Of a stretch of DNA of 64,000 nt, positions 61,453 to 64,000 are shown piece after piece. The position numbers and the translations under genes were made by a program. The notes beneath the pieces were generated by a model. That model ran no database searches and had not been told where the DNA came from. It saw only the letters and a program-made list of their open reading frames with translations. Source of the stretch: Leptospira sp. GIMC2001 (GTDB lineage: Bacteria; Spirochaetota; Leptospiria; Leptospirales; Leptospiraceae); NCBI RefSeq assembly GCF_028462125.1, contig NZ_CP115467.1, positions 62,001 through 126,000 of the forward strand, read 5' to 3'. Positions within the stretch are counted from its first letter, which is position 1; every line of letters starts with the position of its first letter.

Positions 61453-64000
61453 ATGAAAAATAAATTAACATATTTTCCTTTATTTTATATAGTAATTTAT
61501 ATATCTTTATTTTTTTTTGATGGCTCAGTAATCCATTCTGAAGATAATCAACTAAAAACTTATAACACTGTTAAAGTTATTCCTTTTGCTGAAAAGGGAG
61601 TTCTAGATCTTAGAGATTGGGATTTTGAGCGAGATGGAAATATTGAACTCAAGGGTGAATGGAATTTTTATTGGAATGAATTTCGAAATCCAATCAGTGA
61701 TCTAAATGATAATGGATCAAAACGATATATAAATGTTCCAGGAAAATGGAACGATTACAAAATTTCTGATGATGAAATACTCTCAGGAGAAGGGCATGCG
61801 ACTTATACTTTAAAAGTCTTGATGCCTGAGAATTCTCCAGAACTTGGATTCAAAATTACAGATGGCCAAGGATCTGCTTATGAATTGTTCATGAACGATT
61901 CATTGGTTGCAAAAAATGGAATCATCGGAGATTCATATACAGAGGAAAAAGCTGAGTATCTCCCTCAGTATGGAAAAATATCACCTAACGCAGAATTATT
62001 TATTTCAATGCTGATCTCCAATCATATTCATCGCAACGGAGGATTTCAGACAGCTTTAGAAATCGATACTCTTGGGAGAATTCTTTCCAAGCGAGAATAT
62101 AATAGACTGATCGAAATATTTTTACTTGGTGTGCTTCTAATAATTTCGTTGTACCATTTTTCCTTATTCTTTTATAGACGAAAAGATAAATCTGCTTTGT
62201 GGTTTGGGCTTTTGTGTATGGTTATGGCACTTCGGCTGATGATGACTGGAGAACGTCTGTTTATCGAGGCTTTTCCTTGGATGCCTTTTGTTATAAATTT
62301 AAAACTAGAATATATTGGGTACTACGCACTTGTTACTCCATTTGTAATGTTTTTATATGGATTATTCCCTCAAGAACTCACAACGATCGCACGCAGATTT
62401 TTCGTTTATATTCCTATCGCATTCATTGGTTTGGTGATATTGTCGCCAGTTTCCATTTTTACAGAATCATTGTTCTATTTTCAAATTCTTACAATTCTGG
62501 GAATGTTGTACATAATGAATATTCTCATCAGGGCTGTAATCAAAAAAAGAAAAGGATCAAGATTGATCATGCTCGGATTTATTATTTACTTTTGCACAGC
62601 GATCAATGATTTATTATTCTATAATTTTTATATTGGAATTGGGAATTTAATTCCTATCGGATTATTCTTTTTTATCTTTGCCCAAGCCGCAGCGCTTGCG
62701 CATAGAATAGCGGATGCTTTCAATAGCAGCGAAGAACTCTCGGATAATTTGGAACTCAAAGTTGAGAAAAGAACTATAGATTTAGAGAACGCAAAATCTG
62801 AAATTTTCAAAATGAGTGAATTTACGAATCGAATCAATTCACTTAACAATCTTGATGATATTCTATCTGAATTGACAAACTATATGTATTCAAATTATGA
62901 AATTGCTGGCTCATGGCTTGCTTTGACCAATGAGAGTAAAGAATATCTCAGAACGATAAACTTTTTCTCATTTCATACACTTGATCCAAAAGTCAGTGAA
63001 TTTTTGAAAGATCGTATCATTCCCTTAAACGAAGAAAGTGGATTCATCTATCAGGTATATAAGTCACAGAAGCCTTTTTTCTTAAAAAAAATTCCGAATT
63101 TTGATCATAAATTTAATAGGGAAATTTTGGATTCTGTAGGAATGAATTCTTTTATAATTATTCCTTTGATTAGGAATAATGAGTGTATTGGGATATTGAA
63201 TTTTACTAATTTTACTCAGGAAATGCGAATACGAAAATCTGATGTTAGAAAAATTTCATATATTTGCTCACAGGTTGCTGGATCAATAGATAATAATAAT
63301 TTAATTGAGCAAGTTAAAAGGGAAAGGGAATCCGCATTAAAGTCCAAGCAGATATCGGAAAAGCAAAAAAGATTTACAGAAAGTTTGAATCAGTTGATCA
63401 AGAGTTTAAATGAAGATCTAGACCTGAATACTATAATGATTAAGGTCTCAGAATATATTAAGAAAAATTATAATTTTCACTATTACGGATTGTCTATTAT
63501 AGGTGCTTCCGGAGATAACTTGCTTCACGCACATTCTGAAATACCTGAATTTGTAACACATCAAGAAAAAGAAATTATAAAAAATACAATAATCAAACTC
63601 AATCAAGATCAAGGTACTCATGCTCTGGCATTCAATTATAAGAAACCAATTTTTGCCCAAAGGATTAGAGCATCGGCACTGTCCCAAGAAGAGCAAATAC
63701 TCTATCAACTACTGAAATTTGAATCATTGGTTGTAATTCCTTTGACTTTGCAGAATCATCCAATAGGATTTCTTGATTTGTACAACGTTGGTAAAATCAG
63801 TTTAACGAAAGAAGAGATTACATACTTATCTATCTTAGGTGAGCAATTAGCTGGAATAATTTATAGTTCAAAACTTTATAAACAAGTTGAACAAGAAAAG
63901 GAACGATCTGATAATTTACTTGAAAACATTCTTCCAAAGTCTATAGCTGAAGAATTAAAATCGGAACTTTCTGTCAAACCCCAACTCATTGAATCGGCTA
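61453..64000 (+). CDS. DISM-receptor GAF-cyclase, third paralogue (3' end cut by window)
   Basis: An open frame of 849 codons from the ATG at 61453 (preceded in frame by TAA) to the window edge. A signal peptide leads to a 7TMR-DISM sensor domain (about 40-210, with GVLDLRDWDFERDG, KGEWNFYWNEF and NVPGKWNDYKIS), seven membrane segments (about 215-410) and a coiled-coil. Two GAF domains follow (about 460-615 and 650-815). The last residues (NLLENILPKSIAEELKSELS) match the linker before the cyclase in the two genes upstream, so the missing end should be a class III cyclase. Confidence 0.88.
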   Translation, partial: MKNKLTYFPLFYIVIYISLFFFDGSVIHSEDNQLKTYNTVKVIPFAEKGVLDLRDWDFERDGNIELKGEWNFYWNEFRNPISDLNDNGSKRYINVPGKWNDYKISDDEILSGEGHATYTLKVLMPENSPELGFKITDGQGSAYELFMNDSLVAKNGIIGDSYTEEKAEYLPQYGKISPNAELFISMLISNHIHRNGGFQTALEIDTLGRILSKREYNRLIEIFLLGVLLIISLYHFSLFFYRRKDKSALWFGLLCMVMALRLMMTGERLFIEAFPWMPFVINLKLEYIGYYALVTPFVMFLYGLFPQELTTIARRFFVYIPIAFIGLVILSPVSIFTESLFYFQILTILGMLYIMNILIRAVIKKRKGSRLIMLGFIIYFCTAINDLLFYNFYIGIGNLIPIGLFFFIFAQAAALAHRIADAFNSSEELSDNLELKVEKRTIDLENAKSEIFKMSEFTNRINSLNNLDDILSELTNYMYSNYEIAGSWLALTNESKEYLRTINFFSFHTLDPKVSEFLKDRIIPLNEESGFIYQVYKSQKPFFLKKIPNFDHKFNREILDSVGMNSFIIIPLIRNNECIGILNFTNFTQEMRIRKSDVRKISYICSQVAGSIDNNNLIEQVKRERESALKSKQISEKQKRFTESLNQLIKSLNEDLDLNTIMIKVSEYIKKNYNFHYYGLSIIGASGDNLLHAHSEIPEFVTHQEKEIIKNTIIKLNQDQGTHALAFNYKKPIFAQRIRASALSQEEQILYQLLKFESLVVIPLTLQNHPIGFLDLYNVGKISLTKEEITYLSILGEQLAGIIYSSKLYKQVEQEKERSDNLLENILPKSIAEELKSELSVKPQLIESA

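Noticed and set aside
62199..62609. Alternate-frame open frame of 136 codons within the third cyclase gene
   Set aside because: The in-frame reading from 61453 gives continuous DISM membrane and GAF domains through this stretch; the alternate frame is a shadow.

Overview
The window looks like a chromosomal segment of a spirochaete of the genus Leptospira or a close relative. The evidence is a low-GC genome, many short lipoproteins with relaxed spirochaetal lipoboxes (F-H-S-C, F-S-N-C, L-T-N-C), a DUF1574 family protein, FG-GAP, DUF1566 and chitobiase-like surface lipoproteins, DISM-receptor adenylate cyclases with stacked GAF domains, and frequent TTG start codons. No rRNA, tRNA, CRISPR array, insertion sequence or prophage was recognised. 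Both ends are cut inside genes: an AraC-type membrane regulator on the left and a third DISM/GAF cyclase on the right.

Region by region. 1-8 kb: AraC regulator, DUF1566 lipoprotein, a decayed HEPN gene, a membrane-anchored papain-like protease, a lipoprotein and sthA. 8-18 kb: exported repeat proteins (beta-propeller with Tudor-like tail, DUF1566, two tandem FG-GAP lipoproteins), an SPFH lipoprotein, an ankyrin protein, an M23 peptidase and a DUF2784 protein. 18.5-24.6 kb: an ECF sigma factor, a FecR-like putative anti-sigma factor and a membrane protein in overlapping order, then a 1,085-residue lipoprotein with six tandem blade repeats. The sigma gene and the big lipoprotein gene share the same promoter-like motif with identical spacing. 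24.8-28.2 kb: selO and two exported proteins of unknown role. 28.7-30.3 kb: a polyamine operon with speD, an unknown small gene and a SET domain fused to a second AdoMet-decarboxylase-like domain. 30.4-33 kb: a PP2C phosphatase and a TMEM43-like protein.

33.2-43.2 kb is an almost gapless run of 13 genes, probably one operon: speE, three TRL-family lipoproteins, an outer-membrane barrel, a lipoprotein, an HEGGH-motif lipoprotein, pyrF, and a flavoprotein / DUF1365 / cyclopropane-synthase-like / SRPBCC block that resembles unusual fatty acid modification clusters. After a strong hairpin come a DUF1574 protein, an ABC exporter, a PfpI-like protein with a palindromic operator candidate, and a Crp/Fnr-like regulator. 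48.3-53.0 kb is a leftward four-gene operon (methyltransferase, DUF2236/MpaB-like oxygenase, cyclic-nucleotide-binding-fold/methyltransferase fusion, geranylgeranyl-reductase-like flavoprotein) of unknown product. A VapBC pair bracketed by 16-bp direct repeats follows. The right end is a signalling block: two PNPOx-fold flavin proteins coupled to a GAF-GAF-adenylate cyclase, then two DISM-GAF cyclases.

How the genes may work together: speD and speE supply spermidine, and the SET/SpeD-like protein may tune or extend that pathway. The ECF system probably controls its own surface lipoprotein. The cyclases could feed cAMP to cyclic-nucleotide-fold proteins, although the two in this window lack the canonical phosphate-binding arginine. 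All functions are inferred from motifs read by eye; no database search was run.
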